DNA of 64,000 nt from Lolium rigidum (lineage: Eukaryota > Streptophyta > Magnoliopsida > Poales > Poaceae): contig NC_061514.1 in assembly GCF_022539505.1 (NCBI RefSeq), positions 244,826,124 through 244,890,123 of the forward strand, given 5' to 3'. The translations under genes were made by a program, and so were the position numbers. Below the pieces are notes generated by a model. That model made no database searches and had not been told where the DNA came from. It saw only the letters and a list, made by a program, of their open reading frames with translations. Shown here piece by piece: positions 44,486-56,551 of the stretch (position 1 is the first letter of the stretch; every line of letters starts with the position of its first letter).

Positions 44486-46177
44486 AACCACCAAATTCTC
44501 TCTTCTCTTCCCCCACTCCCTGAAGGTGAAGAGGTAGATGAGCGAGCCGTTTTCACCGACGACTCGAACCTCTTGTCCTAAGAGTGAAGTCGCGGGTTCT
44601 CAAAAATCCGCGGCGTCCTCCGAAAAAGAGACCGATTCAGAACATTTCTATTCAGGCCACTCCCTTTCTCCTCCTCTCGTCGTTTCTCCTCGGCGCAAGA
44701 GGAAGAGAAATGATGTCGAATATTCCGGCACCTCCAAACCGATTGACTCGGGTGCCAAAGAAACCTCGCCTGGAGAAGAGGGCGCCTTCGACCCCTACGA
44801 TGATGCTGGCGAAGTTAGCTCGTGAGTTTTTATTTTTGTATTCTATATCTCTTTTTTCTTCGGGATGCTCATTTTCCTGTATTGATAGCTCCGAGGAGGA
44901 AGAATAAAAGGAGGAGCCCGCGGTTCATGGTACGGCTCCAACTAGTACATCCAACACCATGGTTCTTTCTGAAGAACACCGCGTTGCCGAGGAATCTTCA
45001 CCCCCCCCTCAAGAGAACGTGGAAACACCAACTCCTATAGCCAGCCCCCGAGCCGAAGAAAGCAAGGATTGGGGCTGGCGATAGTCATGAAATTGTTGCG
45101 GGGAGTTCCTCGACTCCTCCATTGGACGATGTAAGTATTCTTTTTCTTGTGATTCACTGTTCTGTTTTACTAGTCTTTCTTCTTCCACCGATATCTTTGA
45201 TTGTTTGGCGAGTTTTGCCTCTTCTGAACTTGCTTCTTGACGCTCTCTTTTTATAGCATGTGATGAAGCATCTCATTAAACTTCGGACCCAATTTATTGG
45301 GTTCCGTGACGAAGCCGACGATTTGAGAGGTAAGGCCCGCTTTGTTTTTGGTGACTTATTTTTCTCGCCAAACTTGTTTTGTTTTCTGACACTGGATTTT
45401 TTTCCTTTTGATCTTCTTTCCAGAGGCCCTCCACCGAGCCGAGAAACGCGCTGACGCCCTCGCAGCTAAGCTTGAGCGTAGCGAAAAGGCTCGCGAGAAA
45501 GCTGAACAAGACGTTGTTGTTGTTGGAGATCTTCGCCAGAGGCTCCACAATGTTGAAAGTGCTTTGAGCGACAAGATTTATCAGAAAATCGAGCGTGAGA
45601 ATGCCATCATAGATCGTTTGAACACCCAAAACCGAAGATTCGTTAGTAAGTGTTTTCCTTCGCATGTCTTTGTTTTTATCTTGATTTGCTTCTCTGAATA
45701 TTGATGAACCCCTGCTTTGCTCCAGCAGGAAGGATGGGTGAAGATTTTACCTTGCACGAGGGAGTTGAGGATCGTCTTCTCGACACCCTTTCAATCCTCG
45801 AGTTGCACGGCGATCTTGTGCGCACCAATATTTCCAATTCTCGAGCTGCCTTCAAGCGCCGCGTTCCCCATCTCTTTCCCAAGCAAACGCAACCGGAGAT
45901 TTTCTCTGAGCTTGTCCATCGTTTCTTGGGTGAGGAAGATCTTGCGCTGGCCTATCGACATGACAACTTGAAGATTGGGGTTGAGGGGATCATTGCTTTG
46001 GTCGCCAACAGCCAGCAAGAAGTCGACTGGGCAAAGGCTGGCCATCCCGCAAAGATGAACAAGGAGAAGTGGAAAGCTTTGGTGAAGGACGCGAAGCCCC
46101 ACTCGAAGAAAATCCTCGCCTTTCTGAACCCAAAGCCTTCTGCCTCCGCTATTACTGCCAAGACGGACGTCAAGTAG
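44486..46177 (+). pseudogene. Gypsy C extra ORF, downstream exons (coiled coil and C-terminal module)
   Basis: After the acceptor at 44485 the text reads NHQILSSLPPLPEGEEVDERAVFTDDSNLLS and then hits a stop; a shifted frame (44538-44822) continues with SEVAGSQKSAASSEKE and RRKRKRNDVEYSGTSKP. Further exons give VMKHLIKLRTQFIGFRDEADDL (45259-45330), a coiled coil EALHRAEKRADALAAKLERSEKAREKAEQDV (45423-45643), and LEDFTLHEGVEDRLLDTL-type sequence to FLNPKPSASAITAKTDVK and a stop at 46177. At least one frameshift breaks it. Confidence 0.65.
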
Positions 46178-46439
46178 ACCACCCTGTCTCTATATTTTGT
46201 CTTTCCCTTTGTAGTTGTCGCTCTAGTTGTGACTTGCGACAACTTTTATCGACTCAATAGGAGTCGACTTTTGTAATGAACATGTAAATATCTTGATGAT
46301 TAATGAAAATTTCCCTTGCCAAATGATTGATGTCGATATTTCTCTTTTCCAGTTGGTTTTTGATAACTATACCACGGCTGCTGGGCCACATCTTATTCGA
46401 GAAGTACTCCTTCCGACGATTTTGTAGAAGATTCTTCGT

Positions 46440-47320
46440 GTGCTGGTCCCTTGCAAGAGTTAGCTGAACTTCGAAAGCAGCTCCAAGCCATGAAAAAACA
46501 AGCCATCACTGTTATGGACCAATCCCGCAAATCCTCCGAGCGCGAGAAAGCTGCTCTCCGACAGGCTCAGGAAGCTCTGGAGCTGAAGGAACTGCGGTGG
46601 TTGAGGCTTTACAAACTACCGCCCATGAAAATTATATGCTTGACCTGATGACTAACGCAAGTGAAGATATGGCGGGTACGTTGCACTTCATCTTTCTTTT
46701 TCCTCGACAATGCTCGTATGCCTTGTCATATCTTGCTTTCTTTATTGGTTCCAGGCTCCTTCATTGATGTTGTTGCTGAAGATCAACGTGTTGATTCGCG
46801 AGTTGAAGTCCTTCTCCGGCTTGCCAGACAGAATGGTAGTGATTTCTGGGCTAGTGAGGATCGCACTCGACGAATTGTTCGATTCCAGGATCGTGCCGCT
46901 CAGGTCCGAGAGGTTCTTGACTTCTGCACTAGTACTTTAGCCATGGTGTACAGTGCTATGTTTCCTCGGAATCCCCAACCCGAAACTCTTCCTGAGTTGA
47001 TGAAAAAATTCAAGAACGTACATCAGATCCATGACTTTGTTAAAGCCCCGCTGATGGCTGGCGCCAGGTTTGCTTTTATCTGGTTGAAGATTTGCCACTC
47101 GAAACTGGATCTGAATAAGGTTATCGGCGTCTGCTACTCCAAGTTAAGGCAGAGGAGGAGAAACGTCGACAAGCTTAACGATGCAGTGACACCGGTTGCC
47201 GAGAAGATGATTGAAGATCTTCTAAGGGTGGATGCTGCTTTCTTCCATGAATATCATTATGCAGATTCCCTGGATGCTCCTGCTGAGGGTGGAAAAGTGA
47301 CGATAGATGAACTGCTATAG
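46440..47320 (+). pseudogene. Gypsy C second C-terminal ORF module
   Basis: A partial coiled coil (LQELAELRKQLQAMKKQAIT, 46448-46600) is followed, after an intron-like gap with a frame change, by 46752-47320: SFIDVVAEDQRVDSRVEVLLRLARQNGSDFWASEDRTRRIVRF ... FPRNPQPETLPELMKKF ... VTPVAEKMIEDLL and a stop. The MFPRNPQPE..PELM.KF pattern echoes HLFPKQTQPEIFSELVHRF of the preceding module, so the two may be distant duplicates. Confidence 0.55.
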
Positions 47321-48302
47321 TTGTTCATCTTTTGTTTTTTCTTTCTATTGTGCTCAATGTTGGGCCAGAGTATAAAGTTTGTATATTGCGAGTCACATGT
47401 ACTGTAACATTATTTGCGAGACTCATGTATAGTCAAAGCAAGTTTGTATGTTTATTGTTCTCTTCTAGCCCCCGAGTGTTTCGGTGGCGTATGTGTTTTT
47501 TATTCACGAGGTCTTTTAACCAAGGCGAATAATTTCGAGCTATATTTTGCGAGAGCTGAGTATGTATTGTGAATTTTTCGGGTTCAAGCCCCTGAACCTT
47601 GCAAGAAGAATATATATCACCACTATTTTTTACTATATTGCAGCATCGCGAGTCCGCCTCATTAAAAACCTTTCAGCCCCACTAGGTTACTTTGTTACTT
47701 TGTTTCATCTAGTTTTACTCGCTTTATTTTTACTTGTATTTATTTACTTACACGAAACCTTGTGCTTGACAACTACACGGTGGAGTTAGGGACACAACGC
47801 TTTTATTTTACTTAAAGAATTGCTAGAAGAAGAGAGAATAGAATACTATTTGCTCAGTTCCCCGAGAGTTCGATTTAAACCCTCGAGTCACCTTTGTGGG
47901 GGAAAATACTCTGCTGATACAACACTCTGCACTTGGAATCCCAACGTATCAAGATCTTTTTGGCGTTGTTGCTGGGGAATAATCAAGACACTTCATCAAG
48001 CCCGTCGACCGTCATCAAGAGTATTTTATGGCACCGTTGTCGGGGAGCTGAAAGGAGTTACATCATAGTGGTTGCTGCGTAAGAGGTATTTCCTACAAGA
48101 ATCTTCTTACAACTACGTCTCACCAAAGCTTGGGGAGGTAACACCACTGTAAGCTCTCTTATCTCTTTTAGATTTTGCATCATATTTTATTTGTCTTGTT
48201 TTTAGTATTTGTTTGCGTGTTTTTAGTTTTTGCTTGTTAGTTCTTTTTCTTAAAAAAATGAAAAACACATAAAAAAATAGTAGTAACTAACTTCTGAAAA
48301 TT

Positions 48303-49375
48303 ATGGGTGAAAGAAATACTAAATTGTGTGATTACACAAACACTCCTAATGATCATTTTATTGCTAAGCCTATCACTACACCTGAGATAACTACTGAAAG
48401 CTTTGAAGTAAGTCCTAGGTTATTAAATCTTATAACTAGGGAACAATTTGGCGGTAGTGCTAGTGAAGATGCCTCTATGCATTTACATGATTTCTCCAAA
48501 AATTTGTGATATGCACAAGTTTAAAATGTGGAAAACAATATTGTCAAGCTCAAATTATTCCCATTTTATCTTAGAGGAAGAGCTAAAGAATGGTTATTGT
48601 CATTACCTACTGCTAGTATTAATTCTTGGGATGATCTTAAAGAAGCTTTCATTAAAAAGTATTACCCAGCTGTTAAGATCTTACAAAATGGAAATAGCAT
48701 CCTATCATTTAGACAAAATGATAATGAACATGTAGCAACAACGTGGGAAAGAATTAAAAATATGCTTAGAACTTGCCATCACATGGAGTTAATGAATGGA
48801 CTATCTTACACTCTTTCTATAATGGGTTAAACATAATGTTTGGAAGCATGATAGATTCTGCTGTTGGAGGTGCTTTTATGGGTAAAACTGTGCGTGAAGC
48901 TAAATCCATATTAGAAAGCATGTTACATAATCATAGTCAATGGCATACTGAAAGAGCACCTAATCCCACTAAGAGAGTGCATTCAATTGAAGAAGAAAAT
49001 CCTATATCTAATAAAATTGATGCCATACTTGCCTACATAGCCAAGCAAAATAATGACAATGTCCCTCTACAAGAATTAGTTGGAAACAATAATGAAAATG
49101 TGGATGTTAATTTTATAAGAAACTTTGGCAACAATGGGTATGGGAACAACAATAATAACTATGGCCGGCCACCTTATGTGCCCAAAAAATATGCTAGTGG
49201 TAGTAACTCTAATGAATTAGAACACACCATTAGATCTTTTATTGCTACACAAAAGGAGTTAAATAAAGAATTTATAGAAAAATTTGAAAGTCAAGATGCT
49301 TTGATTGATAAAGTTGAGCTATTAACACAAGAAGTGTTGTCTTTCAAAAAAACTCTTACAACAAAAGAGCCATGA
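48303..49375 (+). pseudogene. Gypsy D gag (frameshifted)
   Basis: Frames 48303-48509, 48528-48776 and 48773-49375 follow one another with shifts near 48510 and 48775. The middle part has the retrotransposon gag signature (NIVKLKLFPFYLRGRAKEWLLSLP, SWDDLKEAFIKKYYP, ETTWERIKNMLRTC-type). The last part has NSQ/Asn-rich sequence (NFGNNGYGNNNNNYGRPPYVP) and a C-terminal helix. AT-rich codon use sets it apart from the GC-rich gypsy C ORFs beside it. Confidence 0.88.
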
Positions 49376-49699
49376 AGAAACAATTAAGTATGTGCAAGAA
49401 GTTATAGATAAATCTTGGAAAACTTTGAATGATGTGGATGAAAAGGAAACTCTTATGCTTGCCAATGATAAACAAATTAAATAAGTTAAAATGTTTAGTG
49501 AAGCTAGGGAGATACTTTTGGATCTTGATAAATGTAGCTTGCATGAATTGATTTCTATACTTGAGAAATTTTCTAAAGATCCCACTATTAATGTTAATCA
49601 AGCTGGTTTTGATTCCTATATTGCTAACTATGTCACTAAAGAAAAGATTCAAAAATACAATAATGAGGTTATGAGACCACCTAAGCTTGGGGATGCGTG

Positions 49700-50121
49700 G
49701 ATCCCAAGATCTTAATATCTATTGACAAAGGAACGCATCATGCCATTCTAGATTTAGGATCTAGTGTTTCTGTCATATCAAAAGAGTTATATGAATTACT
49801 TAATCTAAAAATATGGAAAAATGCTCTGTTGATTTATTACTTGTTGATGATTCAACCAAAGAGGCTTTAGGAAAAGTAAATGATGTAATGGTTGAGTTGA
49901 TTATGACATATGTGCCTCTTTATTTCATTGTTATGGACATGGGGAGAAATACCTCTAGTCCTATAATCCTTGGAAGACCTTTTCTGAGAACAATAGGAGC
50001 TATCATTGATCCTAAAGAAGGGAATGCCAAGTTTCAATTCCCACACAAGAAGTGTATGGAGCACTTTCCAAGGAAGAAGGAGGTAGCATTCATGCTACCG
50101 CACAATTTCCATGACATTTGA
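49700..50121 (+). pseudogene. Gypsy D protease-like remnant
   Basis: One frame reads HHAILDLGSSVSVISKELYELL (active site changed from D-S/T-G to DLGSS), then after a shift near 49805 SVDLLLVDDSTKEALGKVNDVMVELI and PIILGRPFLRTIGAIIDPKEGNAKFQF. This is the retropepsin fold order of plant gypsy elements. The altered active-site triad and frameshift argue against activity. The frame stops before any reverse transcriptase motif. Confidence 0.82.
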
Positions 50122-51014
50122 ATCAAGTAAGTAAGCCTAGCTATATGTCTATAAAGAAAGCGCTTTACGGGACGCAACCCGGGATGTTTTTATATTTGGT
50201 TTTTATTTTGCATGCTTGTTGTATCATGTTAGTTTTATTTTAGTTTACTCTCTGGTTTTAAAATAAAGTATCAATTTTTTACCTATTTAGTTATTTAAAT
50301 TTGCAAACAAAATATGGAGTTGTTGTTTTCTGCGCTGCACTTTTTAGTGCACAATTTTTGTGATTTTTTGGTAACTCCTAAAATCTTGATAAATTCACAG
50401 TAGATGTAACTTTTTATCCTCTATATGCACGTAAATTGGCTAAATTTTCTGACATTCTATACATGTAAATTAGCTAAATTTTCTGACGTGTATAAGTCGT
50501 GCCAAAAATTCAGTTTTGCTGCAGCAAAATTCTCGATAGATCCTGCCTTACTATGTTAGATCCATTCTTTTGAGTATCAAAATAATTTTTACTTGGAACT
50601 TTTTATATACTAAAACGAGTAGAACATTATGTGCTCTCTGTTTCATGAAGATATAATTTTATTATTGAGTAAAATAGCAGCAAGCATGATTTCCTTTTAC
50701 CTCTAATGTCACCCCATAGAAAAGAATGTGCAGAAAAGTTTGGGTTGAAGTTTTTTTTACAGAGAATGGAGGAATATCACACTAAGATGATTCAATTATA
50801 ATAAATATCATAAGCTTGGGGATGCCCATGACACCCCACTGGACTCAATCGAAAACTCCTGGTTTGAGCGCCTCTAAACTCTGTTTTTTAGCAACATAGA
50901 ATTTTCGCAAAAACTTGAAGCCTCCTTGTATTATTTGTGTCTAGTTTTGTTTTTAAAATAAAAGGACCATAATATTTAGTGCTCATAATGCATATTCATG
51001 AGCTACTGGACTAA
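50122..51014. other. Non-coding part of gypsy D
   Basis: AT-rich and without open frames of note. It includes a repeated TTGGCTAAATTTTCTGAC-like phrase (50438 and 50473) and AAGCTTGGGGATGCCC near 50812. It ends at the target duplication ACTCT (51015-51019). Confidence 0.6.
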
Positions 51015-51019
51015 ACTCT

Positions 51020-54000
51020 TGTGGTGACCCTGCATACCACTGCATGTTGTAGTATGCCAGTCGTTGATATAACATTCGCGAAGTACCAATCTGCAAATAT
51101 TACATCCCTTAGAGTAGTACAACAGAACATAGCTGGTCCATAACTCATTCACATATTATCACAAACCAAACATATACATCATCTCGGAGCTCCTCCTGGG
51201 TCCAAAGAGGTTTAATCCTGGGTTCGAGGTGAACCCAACTTAACTTACAACATAAGAGTCTTAGCAGGTTATACATTTATTCCACACGAGCAGCTAAGTA
51301 CTATGGTGTTCGCACTGGTCGGTTACTACTAACACTTCGGTAGTCTAAGCTTGTTCTCCTTCGGAATCCTCCCCTGTTTCATAGACGATAAGGTATTCTA
51401 CGCCTTCTACACCGCCTGAGAGGTCTGACTCCTCGTAGCAAATCTCCTCTGCTCCGCCTTGTCCGTTAGTTGTCTCCTCGAGGTGATTCAGACAGTCTAA
51501 GCAAGGGATTATAAGAGGTATGAGTACGAGCGTACTCAACAAGTTCATAATAGAAAAGAGGTGTTTAATGCACTAGCTACGATATTAGACCATAAAATCT
51601 AATACCAATGCATGTTTTTATAACCATTTCTTCAAAAGGTTGTTTTAAATCAGAAGAACTATGTCCGTCTGCCTTCACCAGTTTACTAGAACTTCATGGA
51701 GTTCCTTTCCGATAGTGTTCGCAGTTCCAAATCCCAGAACAAGGAGTGACAGGTCACGATTCATTACACTCTGTAGAGGTGTGTTGCTTTACCCATAAGA
51801 GATCTTAACCTTTGTGCCAACCGGGCAGCTTTCCCGTCCACACTTCCATGGTGTGAGGCCCGGTATAAGGTCTTAGCCAAATTATACTCCTTCGCGACCT
51901 TGCACACCCACCCTTGTTGCAATTCCGACCTTGGGTCCTCACCGGTCAGCGTACCACTATGGATACCTTCCGACCTTGACAACAACCAGGTTCTCGACCT
52001 GATTTCTTCGCCGGTCGTTGCAACCCATCATAGACCGCATTACCGTGGGGACTTAGAGGTTCCCCACCCCTCCGGTTGTTCTCGCAAGATACAACTGCTA
52101 CGGTAAGCACATCCGTTGATGTACGAGAGGAAGAAGCACAATTGACTACTCTGTCCCACTCCAGATCTTATGGTTAACACAAGTTTTACGGCACAAGAAT
52201 CATTGGACGACATTTGTTGTTTAATCCTAGATGGATATAAACCCTTGCAATGGAACCTCCACCATATTCATACCATGGTTCCATTGCCCACCATTTAGTA
52301 ATATTCATAGTTATGAAGATAGCAATTTTACTTTTCATGCAAGAGTGATAAGCATAGTAATTTGCAAGTAATTTGGTAAAAATACTCAAATTGACATGAG
52401 CAAGCGATGAACTTGCCTGAAGACTACAAAGTGTTGCAGTTCGATGGTGTGGACTGACCCTTGTCCTCTATTTCTGAAAGATAGCATCATTGTCCGATAA
52501 GGGCAATGGTTAAAGAAGCAATTATGCCTGCTTTTAGCTTTTAGGGTTTTTTCCCCCTTCCCGGTGTATTATTATTTCATGTCAGAGGTAATTACTAAGA
52601 ACAATTTAGGGATACTCTTTAAGAGTAAAATTCTACCTTGGAATATTGCCAAGGTGTTTTTAAGTCCAAAAGAATTTATGGACTTATTTTATCATTAAAA
52701 ATATAGAGTGTGATTTTTAATGATTAAAATATTAATTCCTTGCATTTAATTATGACTCAATTTTTAATTGTCTCAAAATTTCCATTTCATAATTTATTAT
52801 GATAGAGAATTTTATTCTGAGTGGTTTACATATTTTTACTTATTTTTTAGAGCTATATTTATTTTACAAAACTTTGTGAAAGTTTTAATTCAATGGACAT
52901 TTATGAAATGTCCAAAATGCCCTCGGGCCCACATGTCAGGGTGAACCCGAGTGGGTTGGGCTCAACCCCCTCGGCCTGGTCCGGCCCACTCGGTCGCCCT
53001 CACTTCTCTTCTCCCCCGCGCCAAACCCTAGCACTCGCCTCTCTCTCGCGACGCCGTGGTCGCCAGTGTGGTCGACGATTTACCCTGGCCGTCTCCGGCC
53101 ATCTCCGGCAATGATATCAAGTGCGGATGAACCGCCGGTCGACGGTGCACCTATCGCTCCACGTCGATATAGAATTCGTCGTCGTCACCGCTCGTCCCCA
53201 ACTCCTCTGCAACGCGGGTCGCACGGATCCGCGGCGATTCGCCACCCCCTGGCGTTCCTGGCGCTATGGAGCCGCCGTGAGCCCCGCATGGTGGTGCTGG
53301 GCGCGGTGGCCTGGCCTGGCCTGGCTTGGCTTGGCGCCACCGTGCCCCCGGCGTGTGCCGCCGTGGCTTCCATGGCTGCGCCTCCCGACCGTCTCGCATG
53401 TAAGTGCTCCACCTCATCTCTCTCATCTCTTCTTCTTCCTTTTTGTCTATTTTGAGTTATGGCTGCTCCTCCTCGTGGAGATGGCATGTCGTGCTGCTAC
53501 TTCTGCTTCTACTGGCTGCTATTGCTATACTTGCGGCTGATGTGCGTGATGCTGTTGTGCTTGCTGTTGTTGTCGTGCTCTAGCTGCTGCTACTGCTCTA
53601 CTGTCCCTATCCTATGCCTTGCTATTGCTTGCTATATTCCCTGGCTTGCTGTCTCTGTGCATCCATGCTGTTGTGCATGCTACTGATCCTCTAGATGCTT
53701 ACCTGGCCAGTTCTAGCTATTGTTGTTGCTTACTTCTTGTGTTGTGTCATTGCTCTAGCTCTCCTGGCTCACTACTGTGAGTAGTTCTTGCATTTAGCAA
53801 GTGCCAGTGCCCCTGGTGTATTGCTCATTGGGCTATGATCCATGGAAATGCTCTATTGTGCTTGATTGTGGCTAGATAGCTCCATCTCTTGATGGCGTGC
53901 TTCTGGATACAATTATATATCAATTATTTGATTATCTGTGATGCAATTGTTAATGAACTGTGGCTATTTAACTTATATGATTCATGGACTGGTTCTAGGC

Positions 54001-55965
54001 TTGGCTCTAGCATGTACTTGCATGTTATGTCAAGCCCTGATGATCATATGATCACCAGTTGCTTGGTGATTGACTGCTATCCTATGGCTTGCATCCCACT
54101 GATGATCTTCCTTGGCCTGTGTGGCACTCAAGCTTGTGCTGGTGCATGCTCTTGCCTGCTCCAGCACCTCCTGATGCTTGCATTGATCCTCTGGACCATT
54201 TGCAAGTATCTGGTGCATGGTTTACTTATGTATTTCATTTATCTGTGTAGCCTTGCTTGATTAAATAGATAAATGAGGTGAACTGCTTGGCAGTGATGAT
54301 CCTATTAACTGATAAATTGGAGCTAGAGGGATGCCAACCACTGGTTGGGAACCCTAGCTCACTTATGAACCCTATTGGGTGATGATGCAGTGACTTGGTG
54401 TGTTGGTCTGTGGGTTTGAGGTGGCCCCGACGAGCATCCCGATGCCTGTCCAAGGATAGCTCCCCCTCTGTGGCTTTGTTGTGGCTCTCAAATGCTTTCT
54501 GGTTGATCCATGATTGGATTTCCAGTAGCCTTTGCTGTTGAAAACATAGATAGACACTATATTGTCTATCTATCTGCGGTGTAGCTAGCTATAGGTGCTA
54601 GGTGACTTTGGCTGGCTAGATAGGATCAATCCTTGCTGGATTTCCTTGGTTGTGCCACTGGTTTGACACAACCAGTGTTCCCTTGGATGATTTCCTGTTG
54701 GCTTCTCCCATGTTTGCTTGCACCAAATGGCTAGCAGCCAAGTGATGATACAAACAGGGTATTCTACCCCTTTTTTGCTTCTGTGATATTTGCATATGCT
54801 TATTTATGAGCAAAACAACTGCTTGCTCATGATCATCTGTGTATATCTCACTCCAGCTCCTAGATTTATGTGCTGTTGTAGAGGATTTGCTTCTGGTTGA
54901 TGATCAAAGCTTGCCCTGCTCCCCCTTGCTAGCTTGTGGTGATCTCCTCCTTGTGGCTTGCTTTACAGCAACAGTTCTTGGTGAAACTGTTCTGGATGCT
55001 TTGGATGGTTTGGAGGAATTTGGTGTTCTTCCTGTTCTATGGTTCTGGCTGTTCTTACCCTTGGATGATCTTGTCGATGGATTCTAGGGTTTGCTGTGAA
55101 AAGCTTTTATACTATCCCTCTCTTCACTCCTTTGGTTGACAGCACAGCCTGTGTTGGGTGCTTCACCCCTGGTATGTGTGTGTGTGCGGAGAGCATGCAG
55201 CTAGCCTTGTGAGCTGCTGTGCATGCTCCCATGTTAGTACTTGGATCATGTCCTAGTTCCCTCGGTATACTTGATATTATCCACCAATTTTACCATATTT
55301 TCACTAATCTGCCAAGTGGCTTTGCCACTTGGCCTAACTTTTGTTTCTCTGTGTTGTATTTGTTTGCAGGGATGAATGAGATGTTCAAATGAAGATCATA
55401 CAAGTTTTGATCAAGCAATCCATGAAGATTTACTTGTCTAATTTAGAATTCTGTCAACAATTGTAATTCTTTTATTTTCATTTATCATTTATTCATTTGT
55501 GTAAGGTGTTATTTATAATTCAATTTGGATAATATAAATGACAATGTAATATGTGTGTTAATCAATAAAGCTCAAGGTTTCTCTAATGAGCTTTAAATAT
55601 ATGTTCTTTTAATTTATATACTTGACTTATTCATTTGTTTATGAATTATCCATTATTTGAATTATAATATACTTAATTGTTGTTTGAATTTCAAATTCAA
55701 ACATAACTGGTTTGAATTCAATCATGCAACTTAAGTTGAGAAGGAAATTGTTCCCCTCTCTTCTCAAAAGCCCTAATTGAGTTTAGATAGGTCCAAGTCT
55801 ATCGCACTCTCGAAACCCTAATCCTATGTGGTGTCGAGAGAGAAACTTGTCCCCCTAAGATGCAAAATTTTCAATAAAGCGCGAAATTTCCCCATATTTT
55901 ACGATGCAATGCACATCCCTTCCTAAATTCTACCCCTCGATCGTCTCTAATCCTGGGGTATTACA
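51020..55965 (+). mobile_element. Solo LTR, family E (4946 bp)
   Basis: Starts TGTGGTGACCCTGC and ends GGGGTATTACA, with ACTCT on both sides (51015-51019 and 55966-55970). No gag or pol is inside, so it is a solo LTR of an unusually long type. Its GC-rich middle (52920-53450) holds several overlapping open frames on both strands, which look like LTR leader sequence rather than genes. The 3' 2 kb also occur at 1-1950. Confidence 0.93.
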
Positions 55966-55970
55966 ACTCT

Positions 55971-56551
55971 CCACCTCTGAATGTTCAAAGTAAATTAAGT
56001 TGCATGATTATAAAAGATAAGGAGGAATGCCTAAAAGCTGAAATTTATTTTATGCATGGTATTTCTAGTTTCACATGCTCTATTGAGTGATGATTTGTTA
56101 TGTGCGTTATTAAGTGCTACTTCTTGCTAGTATACATAGATGTTTAATTTTAAGTATCATTGTTTTATTATGAATGAATAGTCTATGGATACTATTGCAT
56201 GCTTTTAGACCTCTTGCTAGCCAAAAGATTTGAATTCTTACACAAGCATAGACTTGTTTCCAAGCTCAACTCAAATCCAATGTCTATCATACCTACTCAT
56301 AATCAGTCAAACCCAACATGCATAGTGGTATTTTCCTTCCACACCTTAGTTTCTTATGAGATTTAAATTACACAAAAAGGATATTTTGAAAAGGTTGGAG
56401 TCAAAACACACACATTATACTTGGAATAGCAAGTCTCCTTCTTTCATGTCGATCTCCAACAACCCCAAACAACTCTCATCCGAGAAAATCGATCTAGATG
56501 AGATCAATCAACGCAACATCGTCGTGAGCAACCTTGAAATCTGATACCACA
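55971..56551. other. Gypsy D remainder and gypsy B 5' untranslated region
   Basis: 55971 to about 56340 continues gypsy D non-coding sequence. About 56345-56535 belongs to gypsy B next to its primer site (TGGTATCAGATTTC on the minus strand, 56536-56549). No complete gene. Confidence 0.55.

Larger units (their letters stand above)
41657..47691 (+). mobile_element. Ty3/gypsy element C fragment carrying extra ORFs
   Basis: Begins TGTCAATGCCTAC; an LTR-like part runs to about 42027 (CTATGTCA), followed by a long leader with repeated GTAGCCCCCGAG phrases (42029, 42667, 42796, 42918), including two near-identical ~65-bp blocks at 42640 and 42765. Then come the multi-exon ORFs at 43450-47320. The right end is cut near 47691 by gypsy D sequence. 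No gag-pol was seen, so this is a partial or non-autonomous element. The left LTR boundary is uncertain. Confidence 0.7.
47692..51014 (+). mobile_element. Ty3/gypsy element D (gag-protease, no reverse transcriptase), left part
   Basis: Starts inside an LTR: 47692-48017 matches the last ~330 bp of the complete solo LTR at 56972-58704. A primer-site-like TGGCACCGTTGTCGGGGAG (48029-48047) follows, then a broken gag and protease, then ~900 bp of non-coding sequence. Reverse transcriptase and integrase are absent where expected, as in non-autonomous families such as Sabrina (name by recall). The element continues after the solo LTR, from 55971 to about 56340. Confidence 0.8.

Noticed and set aside
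53140..53460. Possible captured host gene exon in the LTR
   Set aside because: High GC alone is not evidence; the GTAAGT-like donor near 53400 has no matching downstream exon.
52893..53686. Several open frames of 70-139 codons in the GC-rich middle of the long LTR
   Set aside because: They overlap on both strands without a domain, and the whole region lies inside one LTR bounded by a target duplication.
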